A stretch of 64,000 nt of DNA from Epiperipatus broadwayi (lineage: Eukaryota > Onychophora > Udeonychophora > Euonychophora > Peripatidae): contig JAQFVV010006216.1 in the NCBI GenBank assembly GCA_028023455.1, positions 4,296,877 to 4,360,876 on the forward strand. Direction: 5' to 3'. A program made the position numbers and the translations under genes. Positions 48,936-60,768 of this stretch are shown here, one piece after another. The notes below the pieces were generated by a model, which had not been told where the DNA came from, ran no database searches, and saw only the letters and a program-made list of their open reading frames with translations. Each line of letters begins with the position of its first letter. Within the stretch, counting starts at the first letter, position 1.

Positions 48936-51005
48936 TCATGATATTTCCTTGTATTTGCACAGTAACAAAAACTCATTAGTACTTCTTGAGTCTCTAAAAG
49001 CAATCTGAATCTCAGGTGACAATTCATCTATGACTGGAAGCAATTTATTCAATAAAATCCTTGAAACTAATTCTGTTATAGAATTATAACATTGATATTC
49101 TGTGATAATTCCCTTATTCTTATGTACTGAAAGAATATAAATATTCTTAAAATCAGGCAGCATTATTCTTAAAAAAATTCCAATAGTTTTAAAGCTAATA
49201 TATTACCATCATATTTTAAAACTATGCAAATATTCCATAAGGATCTGCATGCATTATATTTTTAGAATAAAAAACTGTTTTAATTTCGCTACGATGGATA
49301 TTTTTGTCCAAACCCAAATGAGTAAGGAGAAATGGAGATATCACTATATAAAATAGTATCACCAATCAAATATGATGATCATTTCCTTATTCAAATTCAT
49401 ATGCTGCATTCAATGCAATAAAAAAAAAAAAAAAACACAATTAGCAAATGATTACATTTCTTTTACAGTATTAATTCCTCAATCATTTTAAGTCTTTTTA
49501 TCATTAAACTTTCATCTCTAATTCATACATTCAAATAAATTATCTCATTTAGTTTGTTATTTCATTCCATCTCTTTCACAGTACTAATCCATCAATCATT
49601 TTAAGTCTTTTTATCATTAAATTTTCATCTCTAAATTCATATATTCAAATAAAACTTGTCATATATTTTATTATTTTGACAGTAGCTTGTCAGAATTTTT
49701 CTTTTTACTGATCCTAAAAATAGACTTACTTATATTACTACACACTTATTAGGAGAATTTCATGTCTGAGTGACAAGCTTGAAATCTAAATTGAAAAATT
49801 TAATGTTTAACAACTACTAAAATTTAAATGAATAGCAATTGTTTCTAAGGAATGAGCATAAAATTTCATATCAATATATTGGGAATAGAATTCATTTTTC
49901 AATGTAACTATCATCTGATTATATAAGTGCTTACATAATATTAATTTATTTTTCATTTTTGATTTTTAACTATAACAAAAAATCATATGCATTGCTTTGA
50001 AATCGATGCATTCAAGTTCTTTTGTAATAATTTTTCTGTCCAAACAAAATGTTCATAATAATGAATCCATGAGTTGTGGAAAAATTCAATAGCAAACGTC
50101 TTCAGGCCCCAGCAGAAAATGTTTCATTTCCTTTTAATTAAAAAATCATTGTCAAAAAACTAGTCATAATTCTTTTTAGTAAACCCAAAAATAGACTTAC
50201 TTATATCCATAGCACACTCTTTAAAAGAATTCCATGCTTCAGTAATATGACAGTCCTGAAGATCCAAATTAGCAATGTTAGTGCTTAATAATTGATAAAA
50301 TTTAGTACATATACTAGATTCCTCTAAAGAACAATTTATTGTGAATATAATTGGAGTAATATTTATTTTTAAATGTATCTATATATTAACCTATGATCTG
50401 TCCAAGTGCTTGGATAATGTGAACTTCTCTTGTATTCTGATTCCTAACTTTAATGCAATCCATTAAATGCTATTGTTTTGAGAGTGAATGCATCCATTGT
50501 TCATTTACAGTGTTTTTTCTGCATAAACAAAGTGTTTGTCATAGTCAGTCCATGAATTGTGCATGAATTCAATAATAACAATTTATTCAAATGTACAGTC
50601 CTAATGTATTATTTCCAATAACATTTAATTAAAGATTACAATGTGTAAAACATAAGCATTAAAATCCCCCAAGAACAAAATTCCATCTTTTAATAGTAAA
50701 AAGCTTTCCTTCTCCGAATTTAAGGTTGGAGCATAGATGTTAATAAAATGAGCAATTTACCATTGTGCAAGGTGAGATTTAAAATCATTAGTCTTTCATT
50801 GATATAATGAGGAATTCCAGAAATAGAAGATACTACATCTGACTTCCTAACAAATCCAACACCATGCATTCTTCATTCATTGATTGATCTGCCTTTCTAA
50901 AAGAACTTGTATTCATCCATCTGTCTTAATAAATTTCCTTCCTCTGGTAGACAAGTTTCACCAAGAGCAACTATATTGATGTTAAATCTTGACAATTCCT
51001 TACTC
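48936..51005 (-). pseudogene. LINE relic (APE endonuclease and RT fragments)
   Basis: Three blocks in minus-strand order fit a non-LTR element of the type common in invertebrates. The endonuclease (about 51005-50640) includes NINIVALGETCLPEEG, GVGFVRKSDVV, INERLMILNLTL and the final GDFNA-like block, with stops and shifts. A middle region (about 50600-50140) includes CTIHGLTMTNTLF, SKxWHLMDCIKVRN-like and WNSFKECAMDISKSIFGFTK. The RT start (49163-48936) includes ILLNKLLPVIDELSPE and the IQIAFRDSRSTNEFLLL region, motifs before the catalytic YxDD, which is absent. The middle region is present twice: a phrase around AAAAATAGACTTACTTATAT occurs at about 49716 and about 50189. The element is dead. 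Confidence 0.75.
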
Positions 51006-54000
51006 ATATAAAAAAGTGTGAAAAATATAATTGAAAAAGCTTATATAACAATAAATATTGTATTATTTAATTAAAAAAAAGAAGCTTCTTGTTTTATTGT
51101 CTCCCTCAGTGTAATAAATAGATATATATTGAACCGCCCACCTTCTTTATCTTAAATAATAACGACAAATAGAAATCTAAAAATACTCTTCCTCCCTTGC
51201 TAAACTACCCAATCTTTGAAGGTGCTTAGTCCTCAGAATATCATTGGCAGCAAGCTACCAATAATATAAACACTCGGCTACTAGACAAATACTGACCAAA
51301 TAAACACTTTATTTATTTTAAGGTAAATCTTTAGGCACCAGTTAATCAGATAGTAATTAACATGTTTACCTGATCAGTAAAAAATCTAGTACCTGAGACC
51401 CCAGCTAGCTCATCGAATTGCAGCTGCTTTAAAAGAAAATAAATCTCCGCCCAATCTAAACATTCTACTTTAAATAATAATAATGATTACCGTACATTAA
51501 ACTTTGGCGTCCTTAACAAAACAAATCCTTATTCTTTAAGTTTTAATTTAACTATTTCTTAATAATAATTAAACCTCTCCATTCCAACTTTATTAAAATA
51601 TTATCTCAGCATAAATATGTGTATTCAAATATAAATATAAATATTTAAATGACAATTTAAATATCTCTTTTTTTAAAAAACAACAACAATCGTTTTGCTT
51701 TATAATTCAAACACGCACACTCGTTTCATTTTAAATAAATGTTTTAATACATTATGATAACTAAAATTTATATGACATACTAAATTAAAATTCACACATA
51801 TATGCACACAATGTCTTTGAATAAAGTTAAACACAGAAGCCGATATCATTTGTATTTCCCAGATACTACTTGGTAAAGTTTAAAGTTTTATTTATTTATT
51901 TATCACAGTTTTTTTTTAAAAAAAAAGAAAATCAAGAATTAGAGAATATTAAAACCAAAAGTTACCTAGGATTTGGAAATTTGAAATGACGTACATACAA
52001 CACAATGCATTTTCTAAAAAATGTTATCTATGACCGGTTACCGCTTAACTTCCAGTAAATCCTCCTTGAATTCGTGATATTATATAACCTTCGTGGATTT
52101 TCAGCATAAACACTCCGCTATTTTATTGGTTTTATCCGAACATGGTTTGCCCTCCGAACTATCTGCTGATGTTATTCGCAGTGAAAGCTCCAGTTAGCTG
52201 CATAATATGGTAGATTTAACAATGCATCATTTTGGTAGATATAACAATTTATATAATCTTTGATTCGGTAATTTTAAAAAATATTTTGAAATATTTTCTT
52301 TTAAAATATCATAAATAATAATGGAATGTTGAAATTTTTAAACTGTCTTAACAATGACAAAGTTTTTGTTTATATCCAGCGTTTATTATCTCGTGAAATT
52401 ACTGTCTTTTACTTCGCTCTGATTGGGCTTCTATTTTATTCTTTTGTTCAAAACTTTTACACACATGCACACATTTAATTATTTTATTATAAAACAAAAC
52501 GAATTTTTCTTTATTACTTTTTATTACAAACTAATCAAAAATAAAATTAAATCATTTTTATTTCAAAAATCTTACCCTCTTTAAAAGCATTTATTATTTA
52601 TTTTTCTTTAACAATAAACCCCCCTACCCTACTCTTTTGTTTTTAATTTTCTTTTCCTTCAACTTTTAACTTTTATTTTCCCACTTTATTTTTAAAAGGT
52701 GAGATTTATGAAATATTACTACTTTTAAATAATACTGCATATTCGATAACGATGTACCTCGGTACAATATATTATTAGATTTGCTTAAAACATTGACAAA
52801 AGAAGTTGTAGCATAATCTTCTTCAGTTTTATTTACTTATTTATAGACTAAAAACAATATAATGTATTATATTTATTTTCATTTTATGTGTTATATTTAT
52901 ATAAGAAGTTAGTTTGTAGTTGAAATTAGAAAAAGAATTGTAATCACCGGAAACATAAAAGTTGAAAATGATAAAAGAACATTATTTTCAAAGTAAAAGT
53001 AAAATACTCCAGAAGAAAAAATAAGAAATAATTAATTATAGAAAAAGATTGCTCAGAGAAATAAAAACAAAAGGATAGTCATTTGTTTAATAAAAAATAA
53101 TTAATTACAGAATTTTGAAATGCTAAAGTCCTGTTCATTTAATTAACAAAATAATAATGGTAAGAAAAAAATGGGAATTAAAAAGCAGGAAAAATTTTGT
53201 TTGTGATTAAATTAAAAGACACTAATGAAATCTGTTAAGATAAGATTTAATTAGTGCAAAGATAATAAAATATGCAGCGATAAAAATAGGGAGAAATTTT
53301 GGCTACAATTGTTCTGCGTTTTAGTGGGAGATATTTCTGTCATTGAGCAGTTCGCTGAACAAGATTGCCATCAATGTTAATCTGCAGTCATCGAGAAATT
53401 TCCTATCTCAGGCATCAGTTACCTAAAGGTTAATGAGCTGGTTAGAATTCCATATAGATCGTCCTGATCTTATTATTTTTTATACGACTAAGAAGGCATG
53501 CAAAAACATTATTACTAGAGGGTAATATAACTTTATTTTGTCAGTTAGACTTCTAATTAATATTGTGGACTGAGAAATTAGAACTGTCTCTAGTGAATAC
53601 ATCTGTATGTGTAGATGTGCAAAACAGGATAGAGATTGAATTTTAAATGTTTCAGTTAATGTGGATTGCAAAGTGGTGTTATATATTTTGACTGCTTATT
53701 CCATAAATAAGTAAATTTTCATTAGATTGGGTATTTGAATTTATTTAATTCCCTATTATTGTATTTTGCTGAGATCTGTTACATTTTCATGTTAGCAGAT
53801 ACATAGCATGATAATTGATGAATGTGTTCACTTGAGAAAAGTTTATGTCAGATATAAAATACTTTTTTTATATATAATAATTTAAATATATAAGTGAATG
53901 GCAAGAATATTTATAAGAAAAAATTTAAGATAATTTGCAATATTTCTGATAATATAAAAAACAGATAAAAGTATAATAGACAGATAATATAGAATAAAAG

Positions 54001-54056
54001 AAGCTAATGATATTTAAATTAATTAATATAAAATATAATAAATCAATTTTTCTTAC
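51006..54056. other. Intronic stretch, CpG-richer in part, no recognisable genes
   Basis: Between about 51120 and 52200 CpG is more frequent than usual here (ACCGCCCACC, CACTCGGCTAC, GACCGGTTACCGC, CCCTCCGAAC), but no protein frame, LTR or terminal repeat could be matched. From 52300 to 54056 nothing is seen. Confidence 0.4.
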
Positions 54057-54305
54057 TCGATTAGGATTTACTATATGCCATAAACCATAACCACCAGTCA
54101 TATTCATACACATAACTTTTTCTTTACCAATATTAACAGGTTTCATTAACTTAGAAATAATGTTTCTAGATAAAAGTGTATGACCATGAATTTGATCTTC
54201 ACTCATAATATGACCATAAAACTTTGCAAGGCTTCTGGCAGTACCAACCCCATTTGCTGCTGGGATTTCAACTTCTAGCCATTCAGGACTATTAAGAGAA
54301 CCTAA
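54057..54305 (-). CDS. Penultimate exon, serine beta-lactamase-like (LACT/EstB-type) protein
   Basis: The exon encodes 83 residues in one open frame. It begins LGSLNSPEWLEVEIPAANG and continues GVGTARSLAKFYG. The block E-I-P-A-A-N-G-x-G-T-A-R-x-L-A-x-x-Y-G is the hallmark of EstB-like esterases and their animal relatives (C. elegans lact family, LACTB-like proteins), placed between the YxN region and the C-terminal GHPG. TLLSRNIISKLMKPV matches the usual L-L-S-x-x-x-x-x-x-M helix, and TGGYGLWHIVNPNR the strand before GHPG. The acceptor is TTTTAG at 54306-54307 and the donor CGA|GTAAGA at 54056; both ends are phase 0. The next exon is 13844-14032. The SxxK catalytic motif lies further upstream. 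Activity, substrate and location cannot be told from this part. Confidence 0.88.
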
Positions 54306-55026
54306 CTAAAATTTAAAAAATATATAAACAAATCAAAATTAATATACATACATATCTAATACTATAATTATAAAGAACAAATCATTATGTATATTTTTCC
54401 TTTTGAATTAAAATTTTATTGATAACAATAATTAAAATTTCAGACAAATCCTTAAGCCATGCTCAGATATAATTACAAAAAAAAAAAACCCTGAAAAATG
54501 AAAATGATAAACTATAATTGTATAAATAAAATCCAAAATATTATTATTTTTAACTTTATTAATATATTCAAATCCACTTATTAATATATATATATATAAG
54601 CACATTGAAATAATTAAAAATATAAATACACCAATAAATATTTTTTACCTATACAATGTACACTAATATACATAAATAATGGTCAGTAGTCTACCTTACA
54701 ATGATCCATTATTTTTAACTGAACTTAAAAAAGATGTTAAATCTGATAATCATCAATATCAAGCAAATATCAATAATAAGGCAAATAGAATGAGAGCAAT
54801 ATTCAATACTTCTTGCTGTAATGGACATAAATAAGAGCTATATTAAAATGAAGCATATAATGAATGCTGTGATTAATATTATATAAATATTTAATGCTGA
54901 GATCATTAAGTGGATCATCTCAAGGCCATCTGTTACTATGAATGAATTTCCTAGAAATAAGAATCATATTAATAAATATAAAAACTTCAAAGATGGTCCA
55001 TAGCCTCTTAACACTATCCAGTCAAT
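54306..55026. other. Intronic stretch without recognisable genes
   Basis: Poly-A and TA tracts only. Confidence 0.5.
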
Positions 55027-55508
55027 CAGGGCCTTTCAGAGAAAATGCGAGGCCCAGGGCAATTAATATTTTAGTGGCCCTTCAAAATTTAAAATAATAA
55101 GATGGGGAGAGAGAAGAAACGAGAGTTTTTACTTTCAGGGCCAAAAATGGTACTCCAAGAACAGTTAGTTACAAGTTGCAGAAACAAGTAAGCAGATCAG
55201 ATCCAGATAGCACTTGGATAGATAATTCACTTTAGCACTTCTAGTATTGTAAAACACTGTTACCACAGAACTGACTGACAGGGAACTGAGACTATTAGTT
55301 CTGCCAGTCAGTATGCCTGCTTAGAAAAGTTTTTTTTCGAATATTTTTTGAGGAAATTTAACTGTAAAATTAAGGCTGTTCTACAAGCCGTGACATCGCT
55401 TTGCCTTCTCCTACATTTTTGTTTAATATATTGAATTGCCAAGTTGAGACCCCTAATATTGTGAGGCCCAGAGAAGCTGCCTCTTCTGTCCCCCTCTAAT
55501 TGGCCCTG
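55027..55508. mobile_element. hAT-type MITE with 8-bp target-site duplication
   Basis: The element starts CAGGGCCTTTC and ends AATTGGCCCTG, so the terminal inverted repeat is CAGGGCC. The flanks CAGTCAAT (55019-55026) and CATACAAT (55509-55516) agree at six of eight positions, as expected for an aged 8-bp duplication. At 482 bp it is too short for a transposase. GAGGCCCAG occurs near both ends (55047 and about 55461). CAGGGCC-ended non-autonomous hAT elements are common in animals. Confidence 0.75.
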
Positions 55509-55600
55509 CATACAATTTTAAAAAATTCACACATACACCAAATTCTATAACTGAGGAATAGTTAGTTAGATTTTTAAAAAACTTTGTTGAATATTGTATA

Positions 55601-56555
55601 TACCTGGGTCTCATTTTATGCGGATTATTTTAATGCGATATTGAAGTTATGCGAATCATATTTCTTCTTAATATCTTTCATATTTCACTATATTTATTAG
55701 ATATCAAGAAATTTAAATTATTAATAACTTATTTTGACTTGAAATACTTTTTTTTTTCAAAATATAATGTTATATTAACAGCTAATGTGAATATGGCCTG
55801 AAGCTGTATTTAGAACTTAGCTTCTATGTAAATAACCTATTTATACTGAGTAAATAATAATAATAGATTTATACTTACATATAAAAATATCGCAATAAAT
55901 ATTCAAAAAATTTAAACTTTTAAAACGTATTATGTTATATATAACAGAAATAAATAATCTTTTAGATTTTTAAAATAAAAAATGAAGATTTTATAAACTG
56001 AAAATAATCTTTCTAATGATAATGTTTTGATTGCTATCTCATTTTTTTAATATAAAAACAGAAAACCATTAACACAGCACAAGACTGAAAATGGCGCTAG
56101 TTGTACATCACATCACGAATAAAAATAAAGTGGCTTAACAGGTTTCTCTGTGCATAATTGCTGAGAGATTCTTGACTTCGTTTAAGGAGAAGCCACAATA
56201 CATCACATCACATCGAATCTGATTTCTTGCCAGTTTACAAATGAATGCTAGCAGTAATGATTAAAATATGTATGAAAAATTAAATACTGTAGTTAATAAA
56301 AAAAGTAAAAAAAGTTTGTCTTGTATTAATATTTTTCAAATATTTGAAATTTTTTATTAGTCATACTTTATTTGCTTATTTTTTTAATGTGAATTTTAAA
56401 GCAATTTTTGCTTGTTGCTTTGCTTTTATGCGAATTCTGAAAATTACAGACCCTATCCCCCATTTTTCAAGTTAAATTAAGTCTATTTTTGTGCGATTTT
56501 TTTTAATGCGGGTTTTCTGTGGAACCTATCTACCGCATAAAATGAGACCCAGGTG
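55601..56555. mobile_element. pogo/Tigger-like Tc1-mariner element, 955 bp, non-autonomous
   Basis: The ends are 24-bp inverted repeats: TACCTGGGTCTCATTTTATG then CGGA on the left, and CACCTGGGTCTCATTTTATG then CGGT as the complement of the right. Each end is bordered by TA (55599-55600 and 56556-56557), the Tc1/mariner target. Further TTTTAATGCG/TTATGCGAAT words repeat below the termini (55630-55660, 56420-56515), as in Tigger elements. The interior has no open transposase frame. Confidence 0.8.
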
Positions 56556-57519
56556 TACTGAAGTTGACAAAATACTTAATCGAATATTTAAATAATTTGT
56601 GTGTTAATTATCACATAATAGTAAATAAACTAACAAAAATGTGTCTCTAGTCCCAAATACTAGAGAAGTTCTCATATTTTACAGAAATCATTCTACTTCA
56701 TAAAACAGGTTTTTAACAATCTTACACCAAACATCAGTGGCACAAAAAGCAATTGAAATATTAATGCTAATAATTCACCCAGACCTGTATAAATGTGTCT
56801 TCCATTTGTAATAATTACTGCACCCAATATATTTCAATATTATTTTTATTACATTTTGATAATAGCTAAAACCAAAACTGAATTAAGTGACAGCTCCCTT
56901 AAAATGTATCAAAGATCAGAGATAGTCAAAGCTAAATTAAACATACAAAAATGAATTTGCAATGTAAGAGAAATTATATTTCTAGAGTATGTTATTTCAA
57001 ACAAAGAAAAATCTCCATGAAAAAGTGAAAGTTGTATCAGATGCCTCTTGGCCAAAATATGTACAGCAATAGCAAAATTTTCTAAGACTTATAAATTATT
57101 TTGAAGATTTATTAAAGGAAAACCTCATGTAGTTTGATCTTTTGAAAATAAATATATAAAAAAAATAAATCTGGAGCAAGATACAGGAACAAACATTTCT
57201 ATGAATTAAATTGTTCTAACTTCTAACAAACTGTTAATGCACTATAACAGCAATTTGGAATTATAGCTAACTACTAATGCATATGAGTTTGAAATAGGAG
57301 CAATCTTCTACAATTCCATCCATATAAGTGAAATATAATTTTCGTATACTTCTTGTGTTCTGTATAAAGCTGCAATTAATGCACTAAACATATTATTCTA
57401 AATCTATAAGTTTTACCAATACTTATACAAATGATCTTTCAAAATTGTAAGAAATCACAGCCATTATTGGGAATATTAGTCACTTATAAATAAATTCTGA
57501 AACATTTAAGCTCTTGTAT
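56556..57519. other. Intronic stretch without recognisable genes
   Basis: Nothing supportable seen. Confidence 0.45.
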
Positions 57520-58620
57520 GCTTAAATGGCTGGGTCTGCTAATCAGATATAATACTTCATTGAATATAAAAAAGACAATCAAATTGATCATGTAGATACA
57601 CTATCCTATATGCCCAATAAATCAGAGAGTCTTAGCGAAAAAATGATGCATTAAATCTGAAATTTTGAATACAAAACAGTTGTTAACTGGACACAGGATG
57701 TCAAAGAATATTAATGGTTAATGGATTAGATCTAATAAAATTTTCTGGTGTCTGGAATAAACTTTCAACAGGCAAAATTTACACATTAAAGTGCAGTCAT
57801 GTTATAATTATATTTAAAAAGAAAGATATAATATTAAAAATATTATATGAAAAATATTTAAATATAGATGAGTAAAGCAATAGTTCATAGCTATGCTAAG
57901 TAGCCAAGAATAAATAATATTAGCAAAAATTTCATTAAAAATGTTTAAAATGTTTACTGTTGGTGAAATAATAAGACCTAATAAGACCATAGAAATATAT
58001 TAGCACAGACCAGCATGTTTGCTTTTATGGACACCTATTTTTAGTAGTTGTAGTTTTTTTCTGAGTGGGCTGAATTCTGGTTAATTAATAATATTAGCTC
58101 TGAAAAAATTACCACAAAATCACATGAAATATTTTTGTATCATAGTTTAATAAAAATAATAGTTTCTGATAATGGAACTGATTTTACATCAGACAAATTT
58201 AAAAAGTATTTTAAAGACTAAATCACATCTTTTTACCAACCACAGAATGGATTCATAGACAAGGCAATCCAATTTCTAAAATAATTGAGCAAATGATAAA
58301 ATACTAAGCTAGAGAAAACAATATTAACCATTCCCCTGCATCTACTTACAATATTAACAGCAAAATTAAGAAAAACATTAGTGGAGTTATACTTAAGCTG
58401 GAAGTTTTAGATGAAATTGTTAAAATTATATTGTTATAGTGACAATGAAAAAGAAGTAACAAATAAAACATTTAAATTCGACTGAAGAAAAAATTTGGGT
58501 CAAAAACAATTTGAATAAATATTGGATCCAAGCCAAAATTAAACAAATTTTATCTAAACATATTGTAATAGTTCTGATAAAGAATCAAAAATAATTAGAA
58601 AAACACTTTGATAATTTCCA
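57520..58620 (+). pseudogene. Ty3/Gypsy pol relic (RNase H end, integrase)
   Basis: From 57524 the plus strand reads KWLGLLIRY then, shifted, FIEYKKDNQIDHVDTLS and YMPNKSES, the end of RNase H (R-W-x-x-x-L...Y-K-x-G...D-x-L-S-R-x-P). At about 58038-58280 the integrase core follows: LFLVVV, SEWAEFW, IVSDNGTDFTSDKFKKYF, a stop, then FYQPQNGFIDKAIQ. The first catalytic Asp is not readable and the Glu is replaced by Asp. At about 58500, KIWVKN...YWIQAKIKQIL resembles the integrase tail. Multiple shifts and stops show it is dead. It belongs to a different lineage from the element at 35842-43182 and has no LTRs here. Confidence 0.75.
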
Positions 58621-59261
58621 GAAGAATCAAAATGAAGAGATTTTATAATTCCTAAGATAACTTAAAAAAAGATTACTGAGTACAAAACTTTATAGCTGAT
58701 AAAGTTAAAGAGGAAGAAAACAAAAACAAACAACAGCTTTTCACTCATCAAACCAACAACTGCAAGCTGAATTAAAAAATATTAGAAAAATTGACAAAGA
58801 ATGAATTGTTGATTTAAAAATTGGAATAATTATCAAATGATGAATTGCTGGTTTAAAAATTGTAAGAATTATCAAATGGTGAATTAATGATATTAAATCA
58901 TGAGTCAGACTTATGTACAAAGAAGTAAAAATCTAGTTATCTTCAAAATATTATCTTTACTTCAGAGAAAAACTAAGTTTCTGAATAAGTGAAAATGATA
59001 AATATATGTTAAAGATATGTTTTCAAAAAATAAATAATCGTCCATCGATTATATAGTCATTGAAATAGTCAAATATAATGTAAAATAAAACATTTGCTAT
59101 AAATATATACATGTATGTTAGAAAAATATATATATTCTATAATAAATGTGTAAAGTTTATTTAATAAATAGTTCAATAAAGAGGTTAAATAAAATCAAAA
59201 TTAATTAGAAAAAGCTTTAATTAAAAAAATAATTTAATTAAAGTGAAAGCAAAACAAATTA
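58621..59261. other. Stretch without recognisable genes
   Basis: A short local repeat is visible (GAATTGTTGATTTAAAAATT near 58802 and GAATTGCTGGTTTAAAAATT near 58842, 40 bp apart). Nothing else. Confidence 0.4.
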
Positions 59262-59875
59262 AAAATCACATGATTACCATTTCCTATGCTTACACAAACT
59301 GTTAAAATAGTGATAATAACACCCAATGCAACCATAGTAATTGATGGATGCAAGAAGGTTTATGCATAAAATCCATATCATGTGCCTACCAATATCCTCA
59401 GACTAGTTTCTAGCTTGTGAAGATATGGATCTGCTATGGGTCTAAAAAGAAAACAAACCTTCTTGCATCCATTGATTATTGTGGCTTGCACTGGGTGGCA
59501 TTACAGTATGGAGAGTTTGTCATTTTTTAATAGCTTGTGCAAGCATAGGAAATGGTGATCAGGACACCAAAATGTATAGATACTGAACTGGGTTCAGATC
59601 TATAAGATTATATAAGCAAATGGGCTTGAAATGAAAACATCCATTTTCATTTTGGACTCGTAGCTTCATAGTTAACTAAAAAAATAAAAGGTGGCTGCTG
59701 GAGGGTTGTATTGGATTCCAAGATCTAGGTGCAGATCTGCAAGCTAAAAACTAGTCTGGGTGATATTGGATGAATAACCATTAGATAATGATTTTATGCA
59801 CAAATTCTTCTCACAATCATTGATTACTGTCTTGCATTGGATGGCACTACCATATAAAAAGTTTGTCACTGTTAA
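59262..59875. repeat. Hammerhead repeat family 1, inverted partial units with deleted ribozymes
   Basis: The left part (59262-59361) is the inverse of 59454-59562 (shared blocks CATTTCCTATGCTT, CACCCAATGCAA, GATGGATGCAAGAAGG). Two ribozyme remnants, near 59393-59420 minus (GAAACTAGTCTGAGG kept, CTGATGA deleted) and 59743-59770 plus (AAAAACTAGTCTGGG kept), have lost the 5' half of the core. A third unit start appears near 59830. The copies are older or more rearranged than those at 29 kb. Confidence 0.75.
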
Positions 59876-60709
59876 AACAATGAAGTTAAAATACATTTAG
59901 AAATAATCTTTGGAAATCGGATTACCATTAAATGTATTAGTATTACTAATCAATAAAATGCTAATCTGATGTACTATCTAGTCTGAGGAAAACTATTTAC
60001 CTTTAACAGAAAAAAAAAAAGAAATCTAATGTTGGATATTGTATTATATTTATATGTTGTCATACAGACCAATTTTCTTGGCTTGATTTATGTCTATAGA
60101 ACTAAGATTAAAATCAAATCTCATAGATCTTTATTACATTTTTTCAGTGAAAGTTCTTTAAATATATTTAATGCTTACTGTGTATATTGTGATTATTGAA
60201 TTTGTTATATTAAATTATATTTAAATATAACACATTGGTGTTATTATGATTATTATTGTCAGTTAAATTATATATAAATTTATAGCAACCACAGATGAAT
60301 ATAGCAGTTTTAGAAAACATATTGCATGATTCTTTTCTTATCTCACTTTCTTTATATTACTGAGAAATGAGATTTTCTATTTTTGAATAGCTAATTATAG
60401 TTATGAAATTTGTTCATTAACAATATTCAAATAAAGGCTGTGAGGAAAAATATATGTAATTATTATATAATGATAAGAAAGTAAATGAACATAGAAAAGC
60501 TATACTTAACAGTTATATACCATCCTTCTGCTAAAAATCAATGTGCATAAAGTTAAGATATTATAATAATTTCAGATCTATGTAAATAAATTCATGGTAT
60601 ATTTAGTTTCAAGTATTTTTTAAAACATTATCTTGGTTAGCACAATAGAAGTAAAAAGACCATTAGCTGAATGCAAATTCAAATCAAGGAATCATGAATA
60701 AAGACTTAC
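59876..60709. other. Stretch without recognisable genes
   Basis: AT-rich. In the gene model it would be part of the intron between the candidate exon at 60710-60768 and the exon at 54057-54305. Confidence 0.45.
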
Positions 60710-60768
60710 AGTTGCAGCACCATTTAGGATGGCTAGTAAATGTTTATAAAAATATGGATGAAGATATT
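60710..60768 (-). CDS. Candidate upstream exon of the beta-lactamase-like gene
   Basis: The minus strand shows an open stretch reading YLHPYFYKHLLAILNGAAT that ends exactly at a consensus donor, ACT|GTAAGT (60709). It ends in phase 0, as the next exon (54305) begins, and the joined text LNGAAT-LGSLNSPEW suits the loop before the E-I-P-A block of this family. The best acceptor is ACAAAG at 60774-60769, which gives a 59-bp exon starting in phase 1; a nearer TAG acceptor (60780-60779) would put a TGA in frame. The peptide itself is too short to prove homology. Confidence 0.35.

Larger units (their letters stand above)
14033..54056 (-). other. Giant intron (about 40.0 kb) of the beta-lactamase-like gene
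   Basis: The intron is bounded on the minus strand by a consensus donor (CGA then GTAAGA at 54059-54051) and a poly-T/TAG acceptor (14033). Both flanking exons break between codons, and the protein on the two sides is continuous in family alignments as I know them, so no exon needs to lie between. It carries most of the mobile elements listed separately, including a 7.3-kb LTR retrotransposon and one intact hammerhead ribozyme unit. That the two exons belong to one gene copy, and not to two tandem paralogues or an assembly join, is inferred. Confidence 0.65.
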
